From positions 84,649 through 148,648 of the forward strand of contig JAJOJJ010000018.1 in the NCBI GenBank assembly GCA_021208685.1: a stretch of 64,000 nt of DNA. Direction: 5' to 3'. Position numbers and translations under genes: made by a program. The DNA comes from Saccharospirillaceae bacterium (lineage in GTDB: Bacteria; Pseudomonadota; Gammaproteobacteria; Pseudomonadales; Oceanobacteraceae). Below are positions 9,333-17,317 of the stretch, piece after piece. The notes under the pieces were generated by a model. The model made no database searches and was not told the origin of the DNA. It saw only the letters and a list, made by a program, of their open reading frames with translations. Position 1 is the stretch's first letter, and the number at the start of each line of letters is the position of its first letter.

Positions 9333-9777
9333 CCGCCATGCCATCCGCTTCCAGATACGGCGTGCGGATGGCCTGATACTCATTTTTGCAGCCCGGACAA
9401 ATACGGATGTCTTTACTCAGAATCCGGCTGTGAAGATGCAATAACTGCTGTTTGCTTTCCCAGCAGTACGAGCAATAAGGCTGCCCGTAAGGACGACCAT
9501 CCAGAGTTTTGTAATAGCCATCACCTCGGCGGCGCAGATTGCCTTTGTAAACCAGCGCCTCATGCAAGCGGATCAGTTCTTCATCACGGGCTTCACACAC
9601 CCCCTGCAACAGGGCCAGCTCCATTTTGCTGGAGGCCACCGCCGAGGTCAGTTCAGCCAGCAAACGTTTCAGTTCCGTTTTATCCAGCACATAACCGGCG
9701 TCGCGTATCTGCTTACCCACATCCTGAGCAAAATTCAGGCTGCGCAATACATCTTCTACGGTACCTTGTCCGGGCAT
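9328..9777 (-). CDS. Hypothetical protein with C-terminal zinc ribbon
   Basis: 149 residues from the ATG at 9777; AGGAG is 8 nt away, while the ATG two codons earlier (9783) is too close to it. The N-terminal 60 residues are helical; the C-terminal part has C-S-Y-C and C-P-G-C pairs about 30 residues apart, a probable zinc ribbon, with GYYKTLDGRPYGQPYC before the first pair. That linker resembles a motif of some phage- and plasmid-borne proteins, but I do not recognise the family. The last codons lie in the palindrome at 9296-9332, so the C-terminal residues may derive from the repeat. Confidence 0.6.
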   Translation of the reverse strand: MPGQGTVEDVLRSLNFAQDVGKQIRDAGYVLDKTELKRLLAELTSAVASSKMELALLQGVCEARDEELIRLHEALVYKGNLRRRGDGYYKTLDGRPYGQPYCSYCWESKQQLLHLHSRILSKDIRICPGCKNEYQAIRTPYLEADGMAV

Positions 9778-9869
9778 TGTCATTCTCCTGTCGTACCATC
9801 ACTCAAATAACGCCGGAAAACCGGCGGATTATTGAACTGAAAGGAGACATTGCAGCTTCAGTGCCAGTT

Positions 9870-10766
9870 TTAACCGGCTTTGGCTGCAGACAAAGGGCGC
9901 TGCGCCGCCGGATGCTGAGCCAGCAACACACAGAACAGCACCAGAGCGATGGCAAATGTCTGGCTGATATTCATCAGCTCGCCCATCACCAGAACACCGG
10001 CCAGAACCGCCACCACCGGATTAATCAGCCCCATAAAGGCCAGCTTATCAACCGCAATCAGAGAAATAGCACGGAACCACAGATAATAACCCAGCCCCAT
10101 GCCAACCGGGCCCAGCCAGACCAGAGCCAACACCCCCTGAGTATCCAATGACGGAAATGGCCGTCCCCAGAGCAGCATCAGCACCAGTAACACCGCCCCG
10201 GCGCTGAACAACTGCGCACTGGTCAACACCAGCGGTTGGATACCCCGCCCCAGAACCGGCGTCAGCAGAACGCCCAGCGCCATGCAAAAAGCCGCCGCCA
10301 AAGCCAGCGCGACACCGGTCCAGTCGGGTTCAGCCGGAGCCTGCCAGACCAGCAGCCCAACCCCCGCCATGCCACCGACCGCCGCCAACAACTGCAAAGG
10401 GGCCGGCAGCTTGCCCTGCAACGCCTGCAACAGCAGCAGCTGTAAAGGCATACTGGCGGTCAGCGTTGCCGCCATGCCGCCCGGTAAACGCTGTATAGCG
10501 CCAAACAGCAACACGGTAAAAATGCCGATGTTCAGCGCACTGAGCACCACAATCGTCAGCCAATGCCGGCGCCAGACGGCCAGTGGCACCAGCCACACCA
10601 TCATCACGCCAGGCACCACAATGCGCAGCGTCGCCAGCCAGAATGGATCAACCCCGGCCAGAAAAGCCTGCGTCACTGCGTAGGTTGTTCCCCACATCAG
10701 AGGAGCGGCGACGGCCATCAGCCATAACGACCCGCCAACCGGTGTCTTGCCAGTGCTGTCTGTCAT
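9870..10766 (-). CDS. DMT/EamA family transporter
   Basis: 298 residues with ten hydrophobic segments in two repeats, the EamA pattern of the drug/metabolite exporter superfamily (N-terminal LMWGTTYAVTQAFL, second repeat LGPVGMGLGYYLWFRAISLIAVDKLAFMGLINPVVAVLAGVL region). It is divergent from a MarR regulator with two operator-like sites between them, so expression is probably released by a small-molecule ligand of that regulator. The substrate is unknown. Confidence 0.82.
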   Translation of the reverse strand: MTDSTGKTPVGGSLWLMAVAAPLMWGTTYAVTQAFLAGVDPFWLATLRIVVPGVMMVWLVPLAVWRRHWLTIVVLSALNIGIFTVLLFGAIQRLPGGMAATLTASMPLQLLLLQALQGKLPAPLQLLAAVGGMAGVGLLVWQAPAEPDWTGVALALAAAFCMALGVLLTPVLGRGIQPLVLTSAQLFSAGAVLLVLMLLWGRPFPSLDTQGVLALVWLGPVGMGLGYYLWFRAISLIAVDKLAFMGLINPVVAVLAGVLVMGELMNISQTFAIALVLFCVLLAQHPAAQRPLSAAKAG

Positions 10767-10790
10767 CTCATATCACCTTTATCTTCAAAT

Positions 10791-10857
10791 TAAGATATTT
10801 AACGTAAAGATATATCCGCCAGAGTCACCGGTCAAATATCTTTACGTTAAGATATTT
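10791..10857. promoter_or_regulatory. Paired operator sites in the EamA/MarR intergenic region
   Basis: TTAACGTAAAGATAT (10799-10813) and its exact complement ATATCTTTACGTTAA (10836-10850) form a 15-bp inverted repeat 22 bp apart. The right-hand site is itself a dyad, AAATATCTT-N6-AAGATATTT (10834-10857). Such AT-rich dyads are typical MarR binding sites; that the adjacent MarR protein uses them is inference. Confidence 0.65.
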
Positions 10858-10915
10858 GCAGGGCACACTCTCAGCGACTGAACATCCATATCAACACCAG
10901 ACATAAGTGACTGTT

Positions 10916-11416
10916 ATGACTCAGGACCACGTGGATTTTATTGCCGCCCAGTGGCAGCAGGAGCGCCCGGATCTCGACATCTGGCCGATGGAAGCCATCG
11001 GCCGGATATCCCGTCTGGCAAACCACATCCGTCAGGAAATCAACGATCTGCATAAAGAATTCGGACTGGCCGGTGGCGAGTTTGACGTACTGGCAACCCT
11101 GCTGCGCAGTGGCCCCCCCTACCGCCTGACACCGACCGTTCTGTTTAAGTCGGTCATGCTGACATCGGGTGCCATGACCAACCGCCTGAACCGGCTGGAA
11201 GAACGCGGACTGATTGAGCGGCTGCCGGATCCCGATGACCGCCGCAGTTTATTAGTGCAACTGAGCAGCAGCGGGCATGAGCTGAGCAACAACGCTGTGA
11301 CCCGCCATGTGCAGTTGCAGGCACAGCTGCTCAGTGCCTTGCCGCCGGAACAACAAAAGCAACTGAATGATTTACTGCGCCAGTGGCTGCTCAGCTTTGA
11401 ACAGTCGCAGGAATAG
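10916..11416 (+). CDS. MarR family transcriptional regulator
   Basis: 166 residues from the ATG at 10916 (a GTG three codons earlier is also possible). The winged helix is clear: FDVLATLLR, then the recognition region LTSGAMTNRLNRLEERGLIER and the wing PDPDDRRSLLVQLSS. The extra N-terminal helix begins with IWPMEAIGRISRLANHI. It is divergent from the EamA exporter and separated from it by paired operator-like sites, the classic repressor/exporter arrangement with autoregulation. Confidence 0.88.
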   Translation: MTQDHVDFIAAQWQQERPDLDIWPMEAIGRISRLANHIRQEINDLHKEFGLAGGEFDVLATLLRSGPPYRLTPTVLFKSVMLTSGAMTNRLNRLEERGLIERLPDPDDRRSLLVQLSSSGHELSNNAVTRHVQLQAQLLSALPPEQQKQLNDLLRQWLLSFEQSQE

Positions 11417-11429
11417 CGCCAATACAAAA

Positions 11430-11492
11430 AAGCCCGCCCGTTCTCTGTTCTGACGGGCCAAGATTCCGGCAGAACAGAGAACGGGTGGGCTT
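11430..11492. terminator. Long hairpin between convergent marR and fpr genes
   Basis: A 22-bp stem (11430-11451 with 11471-11492) with only one G-T pair, around a 19-nt loop; AAAAAA precedes the left arm, which gives a U tract for minus-strand transcripts. Most likely it is the fpr terminator and also blocks marR read-through. The stem is longer than usual. Confidence 0.7.
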
Positions 11493-11535
11493 ACCCGCTT
11501 GCCGCGATCGCGGCGAATTCATTTACATCAACGCC

Positions 11536-12309
11536 TTACTTTTCGACGAAGGCGCGCTCAATCACATAATGCCCCGGCTTACCGCCGCGCGCTTCTTCAA
11601 AGCCCATGTCATCGAGAATTCTGGTCAGGTCATCCAGCATCGCCGGGCTGCCACACAGCATAAAGCGGTCAGTTTCCGGATTCAGATCGGCCAGGCCAAT
11701 GTCACGGGTCAGCTTGCCGCTGGTCAGGGCATCGGTCAGGCGACCGTTATTACGGAACGGCTCGCGGGTAACCGTTGGGTAATAAATCAGCTTTTCGCGC
11801 ACCACATCGCCAAAGTACTCATTATTTGGCAGTTCATGCTCAATACGCTGCTGATACGCCAGCTCAGACACCCAGCGAACACCGTGGGTCAGAATCACTT
11901 TGTCGTACTGCTCGTACACATCCAGATCTTTGATGATGCTCATAAACGGCGCTAAACCTGTGCCGGTACTCAGCAGATAGAGATTTTTACCCGGCAGCAG
12001 GTTATCGGTAATCAGTGTGCCCACCGGCTTGGTTCCCACAAGAATTTCATCGCCAACCTGCAGCTTTTGCAGGTGAGAGGTCAGCGGGCCGTCCTGCACT
12101 TTGATGGAGAAAAACTCCATCTCCTCTTCATAATTAGCGCTGGCAATGCTGTAAGCACGCAACAGAGGCTTATCTTCCACTTCCAGACCAATCATCGTGA
12201 AATGACCATTTTTGAAACGCAGCCCCTGATTACGGGTGGTGGTAAAGCTGAACAGGGTTTCATTCCAGTGATGCACACTGGTAACGGTTTCGCGGATCAG
12301 ATTGCTCAT
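11536..12309 (-). CDS. fpr: Ferredoxin-NADP reductase
   Basis: 257 residues, the standard size of bacterial subclass II Fpr. The FAD-binding motif RAYSIAS is near residues 50-56, GTGLAPF marks the NADP-binding domain near residue 115, and the C-terminus ends YVIERAFVEK as in Pseudomonas/Azotobacter Fpr. The enzyme passes electrons between NADPH and ferredoxin or flavodoxin and is linked to oxidative stress and Fe-S cluster repair. It is divergent from a LysR gene of the FinR type, the known Pseudomonas arrangement. Confidence 0.93.
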   Translation of the reverse strand: MSNLIRETVTSVHHWNETLFSFTTTRNQGLRFKNGHFTMIGLEVEDKPLLRAYSIASANYEEEMEFFSIKVQDGPLTSHLQKLQVGDEILVGTKPVGTLITDNLLPGKNLYLLSTGTGLAPFMSIIKDLDVYEQYDKVILTHGVRWVSELAYQQRIEHELPNNEYFGDVVREKLIYYPTVTREPFRNNGRLTDALTSGKLTRDIGLADLNPETDRFMLCGSPAMLDDLTRILDDMGFEEARGGKPGHYVIERAFVEK

Positions 12310-12395
12310 AATGGCGGGTTCCTGGCGGCCAATTTAACTTGTCAGGCAGAGTAACCCACGGCAGACTATCGGCAAATCAAGTTATCTGAATAACT

Positions 12396-12416
12396 TTATT
12401 CGATTTTACCGAATAA
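12396..12416. promoter_or_regulatory. LysR-type binding site in the fpr-finR intergenic region
   Basis: TTATTCG-N7-CGAATAA (12396-12402 and 12410-12416), a perfect 7-bp dyad containing the LysR pattern T-N11-A, lies between the divergent fpr and finR-like genes. Use by FinR is inferred from position. Confidence 0.55.
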
Positions 12417-12447
12417 CAATCTCCGTGACTCACCGCCAGAGGCCGCC

Positions 12448-13350
12448 ATGCGCTATACCCTGCGTCAGCTGCAAGTGTTTATCGCCATCGCCCACCATCA
12501 GAACCTGACCCGTGCCGCCGATGAGCTGGCCATGTCGCAGAGCGCCGCCAGCAGTGCCTTAAAAGACTTTGAGCACCAGTTTGCCGTACAACTGTTCGAC
12601 CGCATTGGCAAACGTCTGCAACTGAACGAGCAAGGACGACTGGTGCGCCCAAGGGCGGAAGCGCTGCTGGCTCAGGCCCAGGACTTTGAGCAGACGCTGC
12701 TGCGCCATGCCGAAGCCGGGCCGTTAAACGTCGGCGCGACCTTATCCATCGGTAACTATCTGGCGGTGGGTTTAATGGCGAAATACATGGCCGAGCACCC
12801 GGATGCCCCGGTACGGCTGGACGTGGCCAACACCCGCCAGATTGCCGACAAAGTGCTGAACTACGAGCTGGACATCGGCCTGATCGAAGGTGAACTGAAT
12901 CATCCGGAACTGGAGATGATTCCCTGGCATAAGGACGAGCTGGCCGTATTCTGCCACCCCGACGATGAACTGGCGCACAAACAACACCAGCAGGGCCATA
13001 TCGGCGACAACGATTTACTCACCGCCCGCTGGATTCTGCGCGAAAGCGGCTCCGGTACCCGTCAGGCCTTTGACCGCGCCCTGCACGGCCTGTTGCCAGA
13101 TCTGAACATCACGCTCGAGTTACAGCACACCGAAGCCATTAAACGGGCGGTGGAAGCCCGGCTTGGCATCGGCTGCCTGTCACAAATCACCCTCACGGAT
13201 GCTTTCCGCCGCGGCAGTCTGGTGCATTTAAAGGCCCCGCAGCGCGACTTCAGCCGCCAGTTGTATATGATTGTGCACCGCCAGAAATACCGCAGCGCCG
13301 GTATTCAGGCCTGGATTGAGCTGTGCCATAACCACGCCCTGAATCCCTGA
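12448..13350 (+). CDS. finR: LysR family regulator, FinR-like
   Basis: 300 residues. The N-terminal helix-turn-helix is MRYTLRQLQVFIAIAHHQNL followed by LTRAADELAMSQSAASSALK, then a periplasmic-binding-type effector domain. The divergent position next to fpr matches Pseudomonas finR, which activates fpr under superoxide and other stress; the symbol is given on that synteny and on general likeness. Related LysR families (CysB/CbbR-like) cannot be fully excluded without a tree. AGAGG precedes the ATG. Confidence 0.75.
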   Translation: MRYTLRQLQVFIAIAHHQNLTRAADELAMSQSAASSALKDFEHQFAVQLFDRIGKRLQLNEQGRLVRPRAEALLAQAQDFEQTLLRHAEAGPLNVGATLSIGNYLAVGLMAKYMAEHPDAPVRLDVANTRQIADKVLNYELDIGLIEGELNHPELEMIPWHKDELAVFCHPDDELAHKQHQQGHIGDNDLLTARWILRESGSGTRQAFDRALHGLLPDLNITLELQHTEAIKRAVEARLGIGCLSQITLTDAFRRGSLVHLKAPQRDFSRQLYMIVHRQKYRSAGIQAWIELCHNHALNP

Positions 13351-13362
13351 AAGCAGAAAACG

Positions 13363-13872
13363 ATGAAACAACGCACGATTAACTATCTCAATGGCTACAG
13401 CCCTGACCTGCAACGTCAGGCAGCTGAGTTGCTGGAAGCCAACCGCGTCGGCGCGCTGCTGCTGAAGAAATACCCATACAGCCACACCCTCAGCAACGAG
13501 CGGGCGCTGTACGACTACACCATCAACCTTAAAAACGATCATCTGCGCAGCTCTCCACCGCTGAGCAAAGTGATGTATGACGACAAAATTCACGTGATTA
13601 ATCACGCCCTCGGACTGCACACCTTTGTCTCGCGGGTACAGGGCAACAAACTGAAAGCCAAACACGAAATCCGCGTATCCGCCCTGTTCCGTCAGGTGCC
13701 GGAAGCATTTTTACGCATGATTCTGGTACACGAACTGGCACACCTGCGCGAGAAAGAACACAACAAAGCGTTCTACAAACTGTGCTGTTATATGGAACCG
13801 GATTACCACCAGCTGGAATTCGACCTGCGTTTATACTTAAGCCACCGCGAGCGCTTCGGCGATCTCTGGTAG
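13363..13872 (+). CDS. M48-type (YgjP/SprT-like) metallopeptidase
   Basis: 169 residues. The zinc-binding motif HELAHL is near residues 124-129, with the third ligand in EKEHNKAFYKL a few residues later, the HExxH...H layout of the YgjP-like group. No signal peptide or membrane segment is seen, so it is cytoplasmic. It starts 12 bp after finR on the same strand and may be read through from it. Its substrate is unknown. Confidence 0.75.
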   Translation: MKQRTINYLNGYSPDLQRQAAELLEANRVGALLLKKYPYSHTLSNERALYDYTINLKNDHLRSSPPLSKVMYDDKIHVINHALGLHTFVSRVQGNKLKAKHEIRVSALFRQVPEAFLRMILVHELAHLREKEHNKAFYKLCCYMEPDYHQLEFDLRLYLSHRERFGDLW

Positions 13873-13922
13873 CCCCAAAAAACGGCAACCGGCCAAAACA
13901 AAAACAGGCAAAAGGAACCCCT

Positions 13923-14366
13923 ATGAACGATCAGCAAGCGATGCAGGCCGCACTGGAAGAAGCCCGTCAAGGGCTGGCCGAAGGCGGCATTCCTATCGGC
14001 TCGGTTCTGGTTAAAGATGGGCAGATTATCGGTCGCGGCCATAACCGCCGGGTACAACAGAACAGCGTGGTGTTACACGCCGAGATGGATTGTCTGGAAA
14101 ACGCCGGACGCTTAACCGCCGCCGACTACCGCGAATGCACGCTCTACTCCACCCTGTCGCCCTGCGATATGTGCAGTGGTGCGGCCTTACTGTACGGCAT
14201 TCCGCGGGTAGTGATCGGCGAAAACGTGACCTTTATCGGTGCCGAAAACCATCTGCGCGAGCGCGGTGTCAGCCTGACCGTACTCAACGATGCAGAATGC
14301 ATCGAACTGATGCGCGGCTTTATCGCCGATAAGCCCGCGCTGTGGAACGAAGACATCGGCGTCTGA
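13923..14366 (+). CDS. Nucleoside/cytosine deaminase family protein
   Basis: 147 residues from the ATG at 13923 (AAGGA upstream). The zinc motif HAEMDCLE and, later, SPCDMC give the CDA-fold H-A-E ... P-C-x-x-C signature. The overall pattern (GIPIGSVLV, HNRRVQQNS, DKPALWNEDIG end) resembles yeast-type cytosine deaminase FCY1 more than TadA. It probably salvages cytosine to uracil, but related nucleobases are possible. It is 51 bp downstream of the metallopeptidase gene. Confidence 0.8.
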   Translation: MNDQQAMQAALEEARQGLAEGGIPIGSVLVKDGQIIGRGHNRRVQQNSVVLHAEMDCLENAGRLTAADYRECTLYSTLSPCDMCSGAALLYGIPRVVIGENVTFIGAENHLRERGVSLTVLNDAECIELMRGFIADKPALWNEDIGV

Positions 14367-14382
14367 GTACACCTGCGGCAGA

Positions 14383-15159
14383 TCAGCTCTGATACCAGAC
14401 CCAGATCAGCCGCAGTGCCAACAGCGTCAGCACCCAGCGGAACAAGGTGCGGAACAACGCTTCCGGAATGTTGCCCATCAGCCTCAGACCGGCACGGGTA
14501 CCCAGATAACCGGCCAACACCATCATAAGCAGCAATGGCAGCCACTGCTGAAAAGCAAAGCCGGCAAAACCAAAGACCACCACTTTTAATACGTGCTGCA
14601 CGCTCATACAGGTAGAAAAGTTGGCCGTATACTGCCAGCGGTCACCATCACTGCGTCCCAGCCAGGCCGATACCAAAGGCCCCGTGGCCCCGACCAGCAT
14701 GGTCGCCAGCGTCGTCAGCCAGCCTCCTGAAAACAGCCCCAGAGGATGCTCTCCCAGCCCAACCGGCGGCAGGTTGCCCCAGCTCAGCCAGAGAATAAAC
14801 AGACCGATAAACAGCGGGATAACACCGGGGTCGATGCGCTCATTCAGCCACCACAGGGCCAGCACCGATAACACCACCGCCAGTAAAGCACCGGCTAAAA
14901 ACCAACCGACCTTAGGCCATTGAGTATGCCGCCGGGCCAGCCAGGCGCGGGAAGCGTTAGACCCCAGCTGCACCATGCCATGCAGCGGAATCAGTGCCAG
15001 CGGCGGCACAATACCGGCCATCACCGTAATCAGAAAGGCACCGCCGCCAACCCCCAGTGCCGCCGTCAGCAGGGAAGCGAGAAAGCTGCACAGCAACAGC
15101 AACAACACCAGGGTCAGCGGCAGACCGGCAAAAAATGAGAAATGACTAAATAAGGACAT
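14383..15159 (-). CDS. TauE/SafE family membrane protein
   Basis: 258 residues from the ATG at 15159, giving eight or so membrane segments. The N-terminal repeat GVGGGAFLITVMAGIVPPLALIPLHGMVQLGSN is characteristic of the TauE/SafE (sulfite exporter, DUF81) family. Family members move sulfur-containing anions, but the substrate here is unknown. The start lies 7 bp after the stop of the SLATT gene, so the two are probably a translationally coupled pair. Confidence 0.82.
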   Translation of the reverse strand: MSLFSHFSFFAGLPLTLVLLLLLCSFLASLLTAALGVGGGAFLITVMAGIVPPLALIPLHGMVQLGSNASRAWLARRHTQWPKVGWFLAGALLAVVLSVLALWWLNERIDPGVIPLFIGLFILWLSWGNLPPVGLGEHPLGLFSGGWLTTLATMLVGATGPLVSAWLGRSDGDRWQYTANFSTCMSVQHVLKVVVFGFAGFAFQQWLPLLLMMVLAGYLGTRAGLRLMGNIPEALFRTLFRWVLTLLALRLIWVWYQS

Positions 15160-15166
15160 CAGGTAG

Positions 15167-15664
15167 TTATCGTGGCTGCAAGCGCTGACGGGCGTATTCG
15201 TATTCCCGTGGCGAGACAATAAACATCTCAGCCCGCTCGTTAATCTCTGCGTATTCCTTATTCAGCCGGTGCAGCTCCACAGCCAGCTGCTGCAGATTCA
15301 TCAGATCATCATCGTAGAGTGCCAGCAAACGCTCACATTCACGTGCCAGCTCCAGATAATCATTACCGACCTCACGGTGGCCGGCGCAGGTTTTCTTGAA
15401 ATCAAAGAACGTCTGCACACCGCCCAGAGCGGCTGCCAGCAACGCCAGACCGGCGCTGAGCCATTTGCCCCAGTCCGGTAATTCAGCCTGCAACAGAGCA
15501 AAAAAGACGGACCCCAGAATCAGGTTAATAATCACCACCGGGACACCACAGAGAACGTGCAGGTTACGGCGCTTCAGCGAGGCGTAAAAATGGCTGTTCT
15601 TACCCAACTGGGCGTTAAGGCGCAAACTGTCAATCAGCTTCAGAGTGGAGGGCGTATCAGTCAT
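15167..15664 (-). CDS. SLATT-domain two-TM protein
   Basis: 165 residues from the ATG at 15664 (AGGA 8 nt upstream; the ATG at 15673 is less well placed). Two adjacent membrane helices (about residues 40-58 and 67-88) are followed by a long helical tail with FFDFKKTCAGHREVGNDYLELARECERL, the pattern of the SLATT superfamily. SLATT proteins are predicted pore-forming effectors that in other genomes pair with nucleotide-sensing or reverse-transcriptase defence modules. No such partner is seen here; the only neighbour in the unit is a TauE protein. Confidence 0.65.
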   Translation of the reverse strand: MTDTPSTLKLIDSLRLNAQLGKNSHFYASLKRRNLHVLCGVPVVIINLILGSVFFALLQAELPDWGKWLSAGLALLAAALGGVQTFFDFKKTCAGHREVGNDYLELARECERLLALYDDDLMNLQQLAVELHRLNKEYAEINERAEMFIVSPREYEYARQRLQPR

Positions 15665-15746
15665 ATCAGGCATCCTGCATAACAATCAAAACAACAGACC
15701 GCCGGACTATAACAGCGCACCTGCCCGCACCAAAGACAGGAGCGGC

Positions 15747-16017
15747 TTAAGGCACCTCTGAATAATTCAGTGCCCGCTTCGGCTTACTGAAAACGTTCAG
15801 ATCAAGGCGCCACGTTGAAGGCATAGCGGGTTACGTCAAAACGTGGCAACACCGAGCTGGACGTTTTCAGCAAGCCCCGAAGGGCGTGGGCTGCAGAGCG
15901 TTTTGACGGTGTTGTCGATTTTATAAAGGACTCGCCATTCACTGCAATCGACGCCTTGTCAAAAGCACTCTGCAGCACTCACGCGAAGCTGTGCAGAATT
16001 ATTCAGAGGTGCCTTAA
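15747..16017. mobile_element. 271-bp MITE-like element
   Basis: The element is bounded by perfect 22-bp terminal inverted repeats (15747-15768 and 15996-16017) that start TTAAGGCACCTCTGAATAAT. It holds no open reading frame. The interior has nested inverted repeats: CTGAAAACGT (15787) with ACGTTTTCAG (15861), and CTGCAGAGCGTTTTGAC with a diverged complement that ends near 15975. The TTAA at both ends may be a target duplication, but as TTAA is itself palindromic this cannot be proved. Two solo copies of the ends occur at 4454 and 9296. No transposase is in the window. Confidence 0.75.
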
Positions 16018-16116
16018 ATCCGTGCCAAAAGCCCCGGAGCCTGCACAGTAAAATCTTTTCAAGCTCCCGACACAGGGCTACTCTGTATACAAAGCTTATA
16101 CAAAGAGGCCAAGGAA

Positions 16117-16995
16117 TTGGTTAAGCCATTGTACACCGTCACACTTCCCCGCTTGCGGCAGATTGCTGTTTTCTCTGGCATCATGCTTTGCCTCTCTCTG
16201 CTGACACAGTCGCCGTCGTTGTTTGCCTCAGCACTGCCGGTAACAGAGGTTAAGGTAGGCGTTTATCCGTATTCTCCTTATGTCGAGCAAAATGATCAGG
16301 GGGAATATGAAGGGATCGCCATCAGTCTGATTAAGCTGCTGAACGATCATCAGGATCAGTATCTGTTTATCCCGGTTCCGGTTTCCCCCAAACGCCGCTA
16401 TCAGGCATTTAAAATGGGAGACTATGACATCATCTTTTTCGAAAATCCGTCGTGGGGCTGGCAGGATATTCCGGTAGAAATTTCCCGCCCCTATCAGACC
16501 GACGGCGAGGTCTATGTGGCATTAGCGGAAAAAAACCGCGGCCAGGAGTATTTTACGGACCTCAGCAATAAACGCATGGTCGGCATTCTTGGTTTTCATT
16601 ACGGATTTGCCGGATTCAACGCAGACGAGCACTATCTGCGGCAGAATTTTCACATGATTTTATCCTGGACCAATGAAAAAAACCTGGCTCTGCTGCGTGA
16701 ACGTCATGGTGATATTGCAGTCATGAGCAAAGCATTTCTGCATCGTTTTTTTAAAGACAATCCCGATGCCCGCAAAGAGTTTCTGATCTCCGATCATTAT
16801 GATCAGCGCTATCAGCATTCCGCTCTGATCCGCCCCGGTTTTACCCCCGGAACAAAAGAAATAAACCAACTGATGGATGAACTGAAAAGCAGCGGAAAAC
16901 TGCTGGAATTATTCCGTCCTTATGGCATCCGTGCCTGTGCAGACATCACCGCTGATGCACACCCCGGACAAATGCAGGATGTTTGTCTCAAATAA
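16117..16995 (+). CDS. Periplasmic solute-binding protein, family 3
   Basis: 292 residues from a TTG start, chosen because it includes the full export signal (a hydrophobic stretch IAVFSGIMLCLSLLT up to about residue 40) and has AGAGG 8 nt upstream. The mature protein begins EVKVGVYPYSPYVEQNDQGEYEG, the pattern of family 3 binding proteins (polar amino acids and similar ligands). No permease or ATPase gene is near, so it may feed a distant transporter or a sensor. Its 3' end overlaps the convergent CWC gene by 76 bp. Confidence 0.7.
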   Translation: MVKPLYTVTLPRLRQIAVFSGIMLCLSLLTQSPSLFASALPVTEVKVGVYPYSPYVEQNDQGEYEGIAISLIKLLNDHQDQYLFIPVPVSPKRRYQAFKMGDYDIIFFENPSWGWQDIPVEISRPYQTDGEVYVALAEKNRGQEYFTDLSNKRMVGILGFHYGFAGFNADEHYLRQNFHMILSWTNEKNLALLRERHGDIAVMSKAFLHRFFKDNPDARKEFLISDHYDQRYQHSALIRPGFTPGTKEINQLMDELKSSGKLLELFRPYGIRACADITADAHPGQMQDVCLK

Positions 16996-17198
16996 TCGTC
17001 AGAAGCATCCGCCCGCTGGCGCAGGCATTCACTGAGACGGGCGTCCATCTGAAAACACCAGCATGCCGATGGCTCTGTTTGCGCCGCGACCGCACACTGA
17101 TTCAGACCGCCACACAGCGGACAATGCTGCTCATACAGACGCGCTGCCTCTCCCTCAGCGGATTGAACAGCCGCTTTATCGGCGGGAAAACAAGACAT
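16920..17198 (-). CDS. Cysteine-rich CWC family protein
   Basis: 92 residues from the ATG at 17198 (GGTGGAG upstream). The pattern CPLCGGLNQCA ... ACWCF ... CICPGC is the cysteine-rich CWC signature, with seven or more cysteines that probably hold zinc. The function of the family is unknown. The C-terminal 25 codons lie on the opposite strand of the binding-protein gene. Confidence 0.72.
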   Translation of the reverse strand: MSCFPADKAAVQSAEGEAARLYEQHCPLCGGLNQCAVAAQTEPSACWCFQMDARLSECLRQRADASDDYLRQTSCICPGCASAVMSAQARMP

Positions 17199-17263
17199 AC
17201 CAACTCCACCAGTCATAACCTTTAACCATTTAACAGGCCTCGCCACAAACACAACCAACATGG

Positions 17264-17290
17264 GATAAAAAAACCCGCCGTAGCGGGTTT
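17264..17290 (-). terminator. Rho-independent terminator for argG
   Basis: An 8-bp stem AAACCCGC/GCGGGTTT (17271-17278 and 17283-17290) with a 4-nt loop; the A tract on the plus strand becomes the U tract of the minus-strand transcript. It is 28 bp after the argG stop. Confidence 0.88.
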
Positions 17291-17317
17291 CTTTCCGTGC
17301 GAAAACAACGCCCGCAA

